From contig CAYGCQ010000003.1 of the NCBI GenBank assembly GCA_964348455.1, forward strand, positions 7,494 through 71,493: a DNA stretch of 64,000 nucleotides, read 5' to 3'. Source of the DNA: UBA10133 sp964348455. Lineage in GTDB: Bacteria; Patescibacteriota; Microgenomatia; UBA1400; MFAQ01. The position numbers were made by a program, and so were the translations under genes. The notes below the pieces were generated by a model. It searched no databases. It saw only the letters and a program-made list of their open reading frames with translations, and was not told the origin of the DNA. Positions 33,423 to 41,922 of this stretch are shown here, in pieces (the first letter of the stretch is position 1; every line of letters begins with the position of its first letter).

Positions 33423-34181
33423 ATGGATTTAGAAAAAATTATCCAAAAAGAAGAAAGCAATAATCAGCAGGTTCTCGTTGATGTTCCTGTTATCGTGGAG
33501 CAAAAGTGGGGAGAAAAGTCCAATTCAAAAGTTAAGGTTCCTTGGAGGTTGATTCTCTACGCAACAGTTGGAGTTTTAGCTGTCTTGGTAGTAATTATTC
33601 TTATCGTGGCGCTTAAGGAAGCGCCTGATCTAGAGGTGAATTTACCAACTGATGAATCCTCTGATATTACTTTTACGGCTAAATTAGCTAACCCAGAAGT
33701 GACACCTGCTGAGATTTCAACAGAGACGGAGTATAGAAATGAAAATGAAGGCTTCTTGATTATTCCACCAACTGGTTGGCAGATCGACAAGACAGGAAGA
33801 ACAGGATCGATAGTCGTATTATTAAATCCGATTGCGAAGGTGATTGGAGGTGTAAGTTATGCAACTCTTATAAGTGTAGAAACTCATGAGGTTGGGGAGG
33901 TTTTGCTTGCAGATCAAGTAAAGACAAGCAAAGAAAATACTTTAAGTGCATTCCCTGATTTTATTTTTGAAAATGATTCCTCTTTCAATCTAAAAGGACA
34001 GCAATATTACTTAATAGGCGGAACCTATACTGTGAATGGTGTAAAACTGAGAACAAGAAGTCTGTTGACGATAGATAAAGGAATCGGTTATGCAGTTACC
34101 GCCTCAGGTCCCTTGGTGACTTGGCCTGATAATGAGGAGGCTATTTCGAAGTCTCAGTTTTCATTTGAGTTGCTTAAATAA
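33423..34181 (+). CDS. Membrane-anchored protein with PsbP-like domain
   Basis: A 252-residue protein with a cytoplasmic start, one transmembrane helix (about 43-65, LILYATVGVLAVLVVIIL), a Thr/Glu-rich stalk and an outside domain from about 105 beginning NEGFLIIPPTGWQID. That opening and the following beta-strand pattern (TLISVETHEVGEV, GGTYTVNGVKLRTRS) resemble the PsbP/DcrB-like fold. Specific function unknown. TAAACT (33411-33416) ends 6 bases before the ATG. Confidence 0.75.
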   Translation: MDLEKIIQKEESNNQQVLVDVPVIVEQKWGEKSNSKVKVPWRLILYATVGVLAVLVVIILIVALKEAPDLEVNLPTDESSDITFTAKLANPEVTPAEISTETEYRNENEGFLIIPPTGWQIDKTGRTGSIVVLLNPIAKVIGGVSYATLISVETHEVGEVLLADQVKTSKENTLSAFPDFIFENDSSFNLKGQQYYLIGGTYTVNGVKLRTRSLLTIDKGIGYAVTASGPLVTWPDNEEAISKSQFSFELLK

Positions 34182-34226
34182 AAAGTGTTTATCATATAGA
34201 CGTTAGGTCCTGTGCTAAGATGAAAT

Positions 34227-34727
34227 GTGGCTAAAACCGATACTTTAGATTTCAGCGAAAAAGACCTTTTGGAATTTGAAGCTTATGATAGGCCTCACAA
34301 AGTTTGGACGAAAGAATTCTATAGTTCAGTAATAGTAATTGCCTTTTTAGTTTCGATAATTTTCTATTTTATTGAGGGAATAATGCCAGTGGTTGTTATT
34401 TGGGCTTTGGTATTTATGCTTTGGGCTATGGCAAAGACAGAACCAAAGGTAATAAAGACTACTTTGACGAACTGGGGATTAAAGTCGACCGAAAAGACTT
34501 ACAGGTATGAAGAGATGACTAATTTTTGGTTTGAAACAAAGTGGGGTAGTAGGTTGTTGAGAATAAATCTGTCGATAGTTCCTTGGCATTTAGTGGTAGT
34601 GATTGACCCCAAAAAGGAGGATGAAATTAAGAATTTGATGTTAGAAAGCGTGATTTATCAAGAACCAGCTGTGACTGGGGTGGATAGAGCGATAAAATGG
34701 CTAGGTGAGAAAATGCCACTAGAGTAA
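34227..34727 (+). CDS. Hypothetical two-helix membrane protein
   Basis: A 166-residue protein starting at GTG 34227 (MAKTDTLDFSEKD). A TG-extended TAAGAT box (34216-34221) ends 5 bases upstream. Two hydrophobic helices (about 33-52 and 55-75) are followed by a soluble beta-rich domain with TTLTNWGLKSTEKTYRYEEM, which resembles the PH-like membrane proteins elsewhere in the window. No family name can be assigned with confidence. It precedes the tRNA-Arg gene. Confidence 0.7.
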   Translation: MAKTDTLDFSEKDLLEFEAYDRPHKVWTKEFYSSVIVIAFLVSIIFYFIEGIMPVVVIWALVFMLWAMAKTEPKVIKTTLTNWGLKSTEKTYRYEEMTNFWFETKWGSRLLRINLSIVPWHLVVVIDPKKEDEIKNLMLESVIYQEPAVTGVDRAIKWLGEKMPLE

Positions 34728-34765
34728 GGCAAAAGACCCGTAGGATGGTAAAATGGAGCTCGTAT

Positions 34766-34840
34766 GAGTTCGTAGCTCAGTTGGATTAGAGCGCCTCCCT
34801 GCGAAGGAGGAGGTCGTGCGTTCGAGTCGCACCGGACTCA
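34766..34840 (+). tRNA. tRNA-Arg (anticodon GCG)
   Basis: Acceptor GAGTTCG/CGGACTC, D-arm GCTCAGTTGGATTAGAGC, anticodon stem CCTCC/GGAGG around CTGCGAA, T-arm GTGCGTTCGAGTCGCAC, discriminator A. Most bacteria read CGC/CGU with anticodon ACG (inosine); here it is GCG. TAAAAT lies about 12 bases upstream. Confidence 0.93.
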
Positions 34841-34863
34841 CTGTTAAGGAAGGTGTTGAATTA

Positions 34864-34948
34864 GGAGGATGGGCAGGACGGTAATGCGTTGGTTTCGAAA
34901 ACCAATGCCCTTTTGGGCTAACAGGTTCGACTCCTGTATCCTCCGCCA
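34864..34948 (+). tRNA. tRNA-Ser (anticodon CGA)
   Basis: Class II tRNA with acceptor GGAGGAT/ATCCTCC, anticodon stem TTGGT/ACCAA around TTCGAAA, a long variable arm, T-arm CAGGTTCGACTCCTG and encoded CCA. The body is close to tRNA-Ser(TGA) at 32878. Confidence 0.95.
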
Positions 34949-34990
34949 ACCAATGGAATAAAAAGGGGGGGTGAGATAATGGAGAAGCAT

Positions 34991-35064
34991 GTATCCGTAG
35001 CTCAACTGGATAGAGTACTTCCCTCCGAAGGAAGTGGTTGTGAGTTCGAATCTCACCGGGTACA
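34991..35064 (+). tRNA. tRNA-Arg (anticodon CCG)
   Basis: Acceptor GTATCCG/CGGGTAC, anticodon stem CTTCC/GGAAG around CTCCGAA, T-arm GTGAGTTCGAATCTCAC, discriminator A. A TGAGATAAT box lies just upstream. Confidence 0.94.
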
Positions 35065-35240
35065 CAAAAAGTTTTTTTAAAGTTGAGTTCAGGATTAAAG
35101 ACTTCGTCTTTACCTTCACCCCTGCCTCGTCAGGTTCGTTACGAAACTGACTCCGGCCATCTTCGATATTTTTTAACTTTAATTGTCAACATCTCCACAA
35201 GGGAGATATTGGCAATTCTAAAAATATCTCAAACCCCTTA
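35065..35240. other. Intergenic region with two hairpins
   Basis: No gene is evident. TCAGGTTCGTTACGAAACTGA (split here as TCAGGTTCG and TTACGAAACTGA) is a hairpin also found near 26850. A second stem pairs ATTGTCAACATCTCC with GGGAGATATTGGCAAT. Confidence 0.4.
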
Positions 35241-35275
35241 GGAAGTGGTTGTGCGTTCGAATCGCACCGGGTACA
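35241..35275 (+). pseudogene. 3' half of a tRNA-Arg (fragment)
   Basis: GGAAGTGGTTGTGCGTTCG and onward copies the anticodon-stem 3' side, T-arm and acceptor end of tRNA-Arg(CCG) at 34991. Two differences in the T-stem (A to C and T to G) are compensatory and keep the pairing. The 5' half is absent. It abuts the octamer repeat and assembly gap. Confidence 0.8.
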
Positions 35276-35278
35276 CTT

Positions 35279-35488
35279 TTAAAGAACTAAAGAACTAAAG
35301 AACTAAAGAACTAAAGAACTAAAGAACTAAAGAANNNNNNNNNNNNNNNNNNNNNNNNNNNNNNNNNNNNNNNNNNNNNNNNNNNNNNNNNNNNNNNNNN
35401 NNNNNNNNNNNNNNNNNNNNNNNNNNNNNNNNNNCTAAAGAACTAAAGAACTAAAGAACTAAAGAACTAAAGAACTAAAGAACTAAAG
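35279..35488. repeat. Octamer microsatellite (CTAAAGAA)n interrupted by a 100-N gap
   Basis: About seven copies of CTAAAGAA precede, and about seven follow, a run of exactly 100 N (35335-35434), which is a conventional placeholder for a gap of unknown length. The true copy number is unknown. Confidence 0.95.
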
Positions 35489-35583
35489 ACTCAAGAACTC
35501 CCGCCAACAGCCACGCAGTTCAGGCAGGCAGGCAAAAACTCTAAAAACAAAGAGATTGAAAATTCAATGGGGTAGAATATGCC

Positions 35584-36333
35584 ATGATAAACCTAGAACA
35601 TGACCCCATTCTCGGAAACGTAAAGGAAAGATTAAATCAGCTGGGAATTGAAGGAGTATTGTTTGATTTAGACGATACTCTGATTTATACAAGTGAAATT
35701 TTTATTCAATGTATGCAAGAGTATTCTGTATTTGTATCTGAACTAATCGGGGTCGAAACAAATGAAGTTCTCGAGGCATTGCGGTTAATCAACGATGAAG
35801 AGTATAGAAAAATGGGAGTTAATCCAAAAAGGTGGGCTGTGGTGGTTGAAAAATTGGCGGAGGTTTTTGTTGGTAGAGAAAAAGAGATTGTAGAGAACCT
35901 GGATATGTTGATTAGGATATATTCGATTGAGCCTAGAATTAGAGAAGGGGCTCGAGGAATCTTGGAAATGTTGAATAAAACAGGGGTTCGGATGGGTCTG
36001 GTGACACATGCAAACGTGGAGTGGACACATTTTAAGTTAGATCGATTAGGGCTTTGGGAATATTTTGAAACTGTGGTGATTGTAGATGAAAATGGGCATA
36101 AGAAATCTGATGATTGGAAAAGGGGCATGGATGCAATTGGAACTGAGCCGGAAAAATGTCTAGTAGTGGGTGACAGTTTGGGTGGGGATATCAAACCAGG
36201 GGATGAGTTGGGAGCTCGAACAATATACCTTCCTAGTCCTTGGTCAGTGTACAGAGAGGGACAGGTGCCTGCAAGAACTATAATAATTGATGAAATTGCA
36301 GATACACTCGCAGCCTTGGATAAGTTAAGGTAA
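35584..36333 (+). CDS. HAD-superfamily hydrolase
   Basis: A 249-residue haloacid-dehalogenase-type phosphatase. Motif I FDLDDTL carries the nucleophile Asp, motif II is VTHAN, the Lys of motif III is in GHKKSDDW and motif IV is VVGDSLGGDIKPG. A helical cap follows motif I. Such enzymes dephosphorylate sugar phosphates or nucleotides; the substrate cannot be read here. TAGAAT (35573-35578) ends 5 bases before the ATG. A tRNA gene starts 16 bases after the stop. Confidence 0.92.
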   Translation: MINLEHDPILGNVKERLNQLGIEGVLFDLDDTLIYTSEIFIQCMQEYSVFVSELIGVETNEVLEALRLINDEEYRKMGVNPKRWAVVVEKLAEVFVGREKEIVENLDMLIRIYSIEPRIREGARGILEMLNKTGVRMGLVTHANVEWTHFKLDRLGLWEYFETVVIVDENGHKKSDDWKRGMDAIGTEPEKCLVVGDSLGGDIKPGDELGARTIYLPSPWSVYREGQVPARTIIIDEIADTLAALDKLR

Positions 36334-36349
36334 AATGTACAAGTTCCTT

Positions 36350-36433
36350 GGAGGAGTCGCCTAGTGGTCCATGGCGCTTGCTTGGAAAGCAAGTGTGCTC
36401 CGGCACACGTGGGTCCGAATCCCACCTCCTCCG
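36350..36433 (+). tRNA. tRNA-Ser (anticodon GGA)
   Basis: Class II tRNA with acceptor GGAGGAG/CTCCTCC, anticodon stem CTTGC/GCAAG around TTGGAAA, a variable arm with GTGCTCCGGCAC and T-arm GTGGGTCCGAATCCCAC. The discriminator is G; no CCA is encoded. Confidence 0.95.
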
Positions 36434-36440
36434 CAAAAGA

Positions 36441-36468
36441 AAATTCTCACCTTGTGTGAGAATTTTTT
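36441..36468 (+). terminator. Terminator after tRNA-Ser(GGA)
   Basis: AAATTCTCAC, loop CTTGT, GTGAGAATTT followed by T residues, 8 bases after the tRNA. Confidence 0.88.
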
Positions 36469-36560
36469 ATATATGGAGCGGGTTATATAACACCAATCTT
36501 GAAGTAATTTATCTTACAACCTATTGACTGTGACATCGTATCTGGGTAGAATTATTAGGA

Positions 36561-39500
36561 ATGGACCAGGGGAATAAATTGCTTAACAAAAAATTTTTTA
36601 CTCTACTTATAGTAGTGGCCACCTTGATCGTCGTGGGGGTTTTGGGGGCAAATTTGTATAAAAAGTTCTTAATTACTTCACGTAAGCAAGTAGTTTTTGA
36701 AAAGCTAGAATTGTATAAACATAATATTGAGATAGCATTAAGTAGGAGAGAGAGTTTGTTATCTGGCTTAGAAAAATTTGTAAATAGCAGATCTGGTAAA
36801 GAGATTGAAAGGGATTTTCAAATTTTTGCTTCCGGACTGCATAATGACTTTGAAGGCGTTAGAAATGTAGGAATCGCTCCAAATGGAGTTCTAAGATTTA
36901 TTTATCCATTAGAAGGTAATGAAGGGGCGCTAGGATACAACCTTTTTGAAGACACAACACCAAGTGTGAGGAGTGATATTTCCCGAATGATTGAATCAAG
37001 AAACATGGTGATGTCCAATCCTTTTGAGCTATTGCAAGGAGGAATTGGGTTGGCTGCAAGAAAGGCTATATATAAAGAGGATCGCTTGTGGGGACTAGTT
37101 TCAGTAGTGATAGATGTTCCGACTTTAATTGAGTATTCTGGCTTGAACAGTGTCAATAACGATTTGGAATTGGCACTTAGAGATAAGGATGGGAATGTTT
37201 TTTGGGGAAAAAGTGAGGTGATGGATAAAGAACCTGTAATTCAAAGAGTTGAAAATGGAGATGGTTATTGGGAGCTTGTAGGGGTTTATGTCGATGGTTG
37301 GTGGGGACCAAACGAAGACTCCTTGAACTCATTTATTTTGATATTTTTACTAATTGGTTCACTGATCACTCTTGCCTTTTGGAATTTTTTGAATAAAGAT
37401 TATAGCTTGCTTTCTCTGGATGGAAATTCTACTGAAGGAGCTGGTGGCCTGAAAGCCGCTGTTATCTATTTCGTCATTAGCCTTATTTGGATCTTTTATT
37501 CCGATAGATTAATTCAATCTATATTTGTAAATCCGAAAATTATCACTGAAATACAAACAGTTAAGGGTTTTGCTTTTGTTGGAGTATCCGCCTGTATTCT
37601 ATATTGGTTGGTAGAACGGAATTATAGAAAATATTTAGTAAGTAACAGTGCTCTGGATTCTATAGTGAGTGGAAGTCATTTATTAAATACTGCGGAGAGT
37701 AAAAAAGATCTTTTTCAAGGACTGAGCGATGAACTAGTTGAACGGGCTGGGTATGATATGGCTTGGGTGGGGGTGGTGGAAGAAGGGCTAAATAAGGAAA
37801 TTAAAGCTGTTGGAATGTCTGGTGGGACAGATGGGTTTTTTGATGAGGTTAATTTTAGCTCGGCTAAGGGATTGGAAGGTGGCCCTGAGGGGTTGGCGGT
37901 AAGAATCAAAAAGAATGTAGTGATGAACGATATTTCATCTGTGACTGTGTTTCCCGAATGGCGATTGGCTGTAGAAAAAAGAAATTTAAATTCTGCAATG
38001 GCAATTCCAATTATGGATAAAAATTTGTGTATTGGTCTAATTTCGATCTACTCCAAAAAGAAAAATGCTTTTAGTTACGGAGACTTGAATTTGTTGTCTA
38101 CTTTTGCTGGAGAGGTGATGTCAGGAATAAAGAAAATAGAACACAATATAGATTTAAGTGAATCTAGGAAAAAGCTAGAGTCAACTTTATTATTGTTGAG
38201 AAATGTTCAGGCTGTAGCAAAATTGGGATATTACACTTTAGATATTAAAACCGGAATATGGGAGCCTTCAAATATTTTAAAACAACTATTTGGAATCAAT
38301 GGTAAATACATAACAGATGTGACTGGTTGGTTAAAACTGATTCACCCTGACGACAGAGAAGAAATGGAGAAGTATTTTTCGGAGGAAGTTTTGAAGAAAA
38401 AGAAGGTTTTTGACAAAGAATATAAAATTGTTAATAAATTAAACGGAAAAGAGATTTGGGTTCATGGTCTAGGAAGATTGGAGTTTGATTCCAAAGGGAG
38501 TCCAGTACGGATGATTGGAACGATTCAGGATATTACTGAGAGAAAAATGTTTGAGGCTTCTTTGGCTGATAAAAATATGGAGATCTTTACTGAGAAGCAA
38601 AAATTGGAAGTTGTTTTGAGGGATATGGGGGATGCTGTTCTGGTAACTGATGCAAAAAAACACGCGCTGATGATAAATAGGGCTATGGAGAAACTATTGG
38701 GTATAAGTCAGGAAAAAGGTATTGGTCAAAATATTCAAAGACTATTAAGCATAGATTATAAAAAATCTAAGATTCACCAGAGTGAGTTATATGAAAAGGT
38801 ATTCGAGCTAAGACAGCCTATTTCTCCAGTTGAATCTTTAATTATAAGCAAAAAAGGTGGTAAGAAAATAGTAATACAAATAGTAGCAAATCCTTTAATT
38901 GGAGCTCAAGGTGAATTAGTAGGGACTGTTTGGGTTTTTAGAGATATTAGCAAGGAGCATCGTCTTGAAAAAATGAGATTGGACTTGGTTTCTTTGGCTA
39001 GTCACCAGCTAAGATCTCCCCTGACAGGTATTAAATGGTTTGTTGAGTTACTGCTTGAAGGTCGTGACAAAATTACTTCATCGAAAGCGAAAGAGTACAT
39101 TGAAAAAATTGGGAAGAGCAATGACAACTTGATTGAATTGGTAAATGATCTGTTGACGACATCAAGGATAGACTCGGGAACATTGGATGATAAAAATATT
39201 GAAAAAGTGGAAGTTAGAGATCTGCTACAAGAAGCTGCACTTCGGGAGGAAAAATTATTGATGGATAAAAATATATCACTAGTTGGTCTTGAGAAAATTT
39301 CTGAAAAATTGACTGTCGAAGTAGACAGAGTTCAAATGATTCAGGTTTTTTCAAATTTACTGGACAATGCAATCAACTATTCTCCGAAAAACTCAAAAGT
39401 TTATGTAAAAGCCGAGAATGTTAATGGTAGTGTTGAAATATCTGTTCGTGATACCGGCTTGGGCATTCCCAATGATCAGCAAAAGAAGATATATGAAAAA

Positions 39501-39671
39501 TTCTTTCGAGCCGACAATGTAGCAAAAATCATTTCAGGAACAGGCCTTGGTTTGTACATGACTAAAAATATTGTTACGAATCATGGGGGAACAATTCGAT
39601 TTAAATCTAAAGAAAATAAAGGGACTACGTTTTTTGTTAAATTATTAATCAAACAAAAAAAAGATGGATAA
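36561..39671 (+). CDS. Hybrid-sensing histidine kinase (CHASE-TM-GAF-PAS-PAS-HisKA-HATPase)
   Basis: A 1036-residue sensor kinase. After a first membrane helix (about 11-33) comes a CHASE-like extracytoplasmic domain (about 70-210: GNEGALGYNLFED, ESRNMVMSNPFELLQGG). Further helices lie near 253-275, 295-315 and 335-352. A GAF-like domain (about 375-530), PAS 1 (about 550-670, WLKLIHPDDREEMEKYF), PAS 2 (about 690-800) and HisKA with phospho-acceptor SHQLRSPLTG follow. The ATPase boxes are DNAINYSP, DTGLGIP and GTGLGLYM. All kinase residues are intact. The ligand is unknown; CHASE domains sense small outside molecules. TAGAAT (36547-36552) ends 8 bases before the ATG. The response regulator gene overlaps its end by 8 bases. 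Confidence 0.93.
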   Translation: MDQGNKLLNKKFFTLLIVVATLIVVGVLGANLYKKFLITSRKQVVFEKLELYKHNIEIALSRRESLLSGLEKFVNSRSGKEIERDFQIFASGLHNDFEGVRNVGIAPNGVLRFIYPLEGNEGALGYNLFEDTTPSVRSDISRMIESRNMVMSNPFELLQGGIGLAARKAIYKEDRLWGLVSVVIDVPTLIEYSGLNSVNNDLELALRDKDGNVFWGKSEVMDKEPVIQRVENGDGYWELVGVYVDGWWGPNEDSLNSFILIFLLIGSLITLAFWNFLNKDYSLLSLDGNSTEGAGGLKAAVIYFVISLIWIFYSDRLIQSIFVNPKIITEIQTVKGFAFVGVSACILYWLVERNYRKYLVSNSALDSIVSGSHLLNTAESKKDLFQGLSDELVERAGYDMAWVGVVEEGLNKEIKAVGMSGGTDGFFDEVNFSSAKGLEGGPEGLAVRIKKNVVMNDISSVTVFPEWRLAVEKRNLNSAMAIPIMDKNLCIGLISIYSKKKNAFSYGDLNLLSTFAGEVMSGIKKIEHNIDLSESRKKLESTLLLLRNVQAVAKLGYYTLDIKTGIWEPSNILKQLFGINGKYITDVTGWLKLIHPDDREEMEKYFSEEVLKKKKVFDKEYKIVNKLNGKEIWVHGLGRLEFDSKGSPVRMIGTIQDITERKMFEASLADKNMEIFTEKQKLEVVLRDMGDAVLVTDAKKHALMINRAMEKLLGISQEKGIGQNIQRLLSIDYKKSKIHQSELYEKVFELRQPISPVESLIISKKGGKKIVIQIVANPLIGAQGELVGTVWVFRDISKEHRLEKMRLDLVSLASHQLRSPLTGIKWFVELLLEGRDKITSSKAKEYIEKIGKSNDNLIELVNDLLTTSRIDSGTLDDKNIEKVEVRDLLQEAALREEKLLMDKNISLVGLEKISEKLTVEVDRVQMIQVFSNLLDNAINYSPKNSKVYVKAENVNGSVEISVRDTGLGIPNDQQKKIYEKFFRADNVAKIISGTGLGLYMTKNIVTNHGGTIRFKSKENKGTTFFVKLLIKQKKDG

Positions 39672-40041
39672 TAAAAAGAAAGTGATGATCGTCGAAGACG
39701 ATGCGGTGTTAGTAAATGCACTTAGTCTTTCTCTTGAAGATGAGGGTTATGAAATCTCGGTAGCGACAGACGGAGAAGAGGCTGAAAAGAAGATTATGAA
39801 AGAAAAACCAGATTTAATCCTCCTGGATCTTTTGTTGCCTATTAAAAGTGGATTTGAAGTTTTAAAGGCAATGAGAGCAAATGAGGAAACCAAGGGTATT
39901 TCGGTGGTAATCTTGACAAACTTCGAGCAAGAGACGAGTGTTGATGAGGGGATGAAGTTGGGAGCAAAAGATTATATTGTAAAAGCTAACATCGATATCA
40001 AAGATATTCCCGGTATCGTTAAGAAATATTTGCCTAAATAA
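39664..40041 (+). CDS. Single-domain response regulator (REC only)
   Basis: A 125-residue CheY-like receiver with no output domain. The acidic pocket is IVEDD, the phospho-acceptor Asp is in LILLDLLLP, the Thr is in VILTNF and the Lys is in KDYIVKA. It overlaps the histidine kinase by 8 bases, so it is the cognate partner. With no DNA-binding domain it must act by protein contact or in a phosphorelay. dnaG follows after 77 bases with its own promoter. Confidence 0.95.
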   Translation: MDNKKKVMIVEDDAVLVNALSLSLEDEGYEISVATDGEEAEKKIMKEKPDLILLDLLLPIKSGFEVLKAMRANEETKGISVVILTNFEQETSVDEGMKLGAKDYIVKANIDIKDIPGIVKKYLPK

Positions 40042-40105
40042 CCGAAACTTTGGGCTACCAGTTACGCGTTGATTGTAAGACAAGTCTTTGTGACAGCTAT
40101 TTTGC

Positions 40106-40111
40106 TACAAT
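40106..40111 (+). promoter_or_regulatory. -10 box of dnaG
   Basis: TTTTGCTACAAT is a TG-extended box ending 7 bases before the dnaG ATG, predicting a leaderless dnaG mRNA. Confidence 0.6.
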
Positions 40112-40118
40112 CAGTTGA

Positions 40119-41885
40119 ATGGAGGATCAAGTTGAGGAAATAAAACAAAAAACAGATATTGTGGGAGTAGTAGGCCAGTATGTAGCCCTCAAGAAGCTTG
40201 GAAGGCACCACAAAGGCCTTTGTCCTTTCCATAGTGAAAAGACACCTTCCTTTATGGTTAATGAGGAGATGGGGCTATATAAGTGCTTTGGTTGTGGCGA
40301 AGGTGGCGATGTCTTTAAGTTTTTGATGGAAATTGAGGGGATAGATTTTAAGGATGCACTTGTGAGGTTGGCTGAAAAAGCAGGGGTTAAGCTGGTATCC
40401 AGAAAATTTGAAGCAGTTGGTGACAAGCAGAAATTACTGGAGATTATGGACTTGACTGCTAGATATTATCATTGGCAGTTGACTGAAGGAAGATCAGGTG
40501 AAGAAGCTAGAAAATATTTGGAAGATAGAAGGGTAAATGGCAAGCTGATTGAAGCTTTTAATCTGGGGTACGCTCTCCACGGTTGGGATAATCTGATAAA
40601 TTATTTAGTTAATAAAAAAGGCTATACTGAAAATCTTTTAGAAAAAGCCGGTTTAATAACTAAGCGAACAGGTGGAGGCTATTTTGATAAATTTCGGGGA
40701 AGGATTATGTTTCCTCTGCAAGATTCTAGTGGGAAAGTGGTGGGTTTCACCGGAAGAATATTGCCGAGTCTAGCAAAAGAAAGCGAACCAAAATACCTAA
40801 ATTCACCCGAAACTGAGATATATCATAAGGGTCGAATGCTTTTTGGTTTTTACCAGGCGAGACAGGCCATCAGGGAGAAGAAGAGGGCTATTCTGGTAGA
40901 AGGGCAAATGGACATGATTAGCTCTTTTGGAGCAGGGATTACAGAGACGGTTGCTGTGGGAGGGACGGCTCTGACAGGAGATCAGATTGAGATGTTGGCT
41001 AGACTAGGGAAGACAATTTATCTGTCTTTAGATGCCGATGAGGCTGGTGTGGCTGCTATCAAAAGAGCAGTGGAAATTGCGGAAAAACGAGGCTTGGAGA
41101 TAAAGGTTGTTCAAATCGAAGGGGGCAAAGACCCTGACGAGATTGCACGAAAGTACCCGAGTAAATGGAAGCGTTTGGTGGAAAATGCGGTAGATGTATA
41201 CGAGTTCGTTATGATGAGGTCATTGGAAAAAAATGATATCAGTGCCGTCTCCGGTATTAAAAAGGTGACAGAAGATGTAGTGCCATTCTTGGCAAAGATA
41301 GAAAATAGTGTGGTAAGAGAAGTTTGGGCCAAGAAGTTGGCTCAAAATTTGGGAGTCGACCCCTCTGTCGTGAAGATGGAGATTGAGAGGGTAAAGTCCG
41401 GAAAAGGTCCTGTTGAAAAATATATAGTGAAAGCTTCAGAAAATACAGATCCGGTTGATAACAAAATGGAAAAATTGGCCAAAAGGTTGATAGGGGGTTT
41501 GATGGTTCGTCCTGAGGTAAGGCAAAAAATTAGAACTTGGGTAAAGGGAGTTAATTTGCCCGGTGCCGTGGGTAAAGCCTTATTCGTTGTCTTGGAGGCT
41601 GAGGCCTCCGAACCAACAAAAATCGCAGAAATTGCCCCCGCTGAGCTTAGAGGGCTCATTGAGGATGCTTTTATGGCCGAAGGTGAAGGCGAAGTTGAAG
41701 AAAAAGATATTTTGGGGCTTGCAGTTCAATTATTGAGAGAGATTATTAGAGATCGTCGAAAAAAGCTAATTGAAGAGCTAAAAGACTTGAAATCCGACGA
41801 TGCCGACCCAAAAGAAGATGAGTTGTCCAAAGAATTAAGCAATCTTGACAGAGAAGAGAACAAAATAATGGTACTCTTGGAATAA
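40119..41885 (+). CDS. dnaG: DNA primase
   Basis: Synthesises RNA primers at the replication fork. The 588 residues have the N-terminal CHC2-type zinc finger (CPFHSEKTPSF and YKCFGCGEGGD), then the core with GFTGRILP, the Toprim motif VEGQMDMI and the metal-binding Asp pair in SLDADEAGV. The C-terminus is helical and acidic, where DnaG contacts the helicase. Length is normal. It is followed by rpoD after 37 bases, giving the dnaG-rpoD part of the classical macromolecular synthesis operon (rpsU is not present here). Confidence 0.97.
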   Translation: MEDQVEEIKQKTDIVGVVGQYVALKKLGRHHKGLCPFHSEKTPSFMVNEEMGLYKCFGCGEGGDVFKFLMEIEGIDFKDALVRLAEKAGVKLVSRKFEAVGDKQKLLEIMDLTARYYHWQLTEGRSGEEARKYLEDRRVNGKLIEAFNLGYALHGWDNLINYLVNKKGYTENLLEKAGLITKRTGGGYFDKFRGRIMFPLQDSSGKVVGFTGRILPSLAKESEPKYLNSPETEIYHKGRMLFGFYQARQAIREKKRAILVEGQMDMISSFGAGITETVAVGGTALTGDQIEMLARLGKTIYLSLDADEAGVAAIKRAVEIAEKRGLEIKVVQIEGGKDPDEIARKYPSKWKRLVENAVDVYEFVMMRSLEKNDISAVSGIKKVTEDVVPFLAKIENSVVREVWAKKLAQNLGVDPSVVKMEIERVKSGKGPVEKYIVKASENTDPVDNKMEKLAKRLIGGLMVRPEVRQKIRTWVKGVNLPGAVGKALFVVLEAEASEPTKIAEIAPAELRGLIEDAFMAEGEGEVEEKDILGLAVQLLREIIRDRRKKLIEELKDLKSDDADPKEDELSKELSNLDREENKIMVLLE

Positions 41886-41922
41886 TTCTGAGGCCGACTG
41901 TGTTAAAATAGGAGAGAATATT

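Noticed and set aside
34719..35119. Minus-strand frames opposite the tRNA cluster
   Set aside because: They are antisense readings of tRNA genes (VRLERTTSSF-like peptides).
35279..35488. CRISPR array
   Set aside because: The repeat unit is 8 bases with no spacers; it is a microsatellite around an assembly gap.
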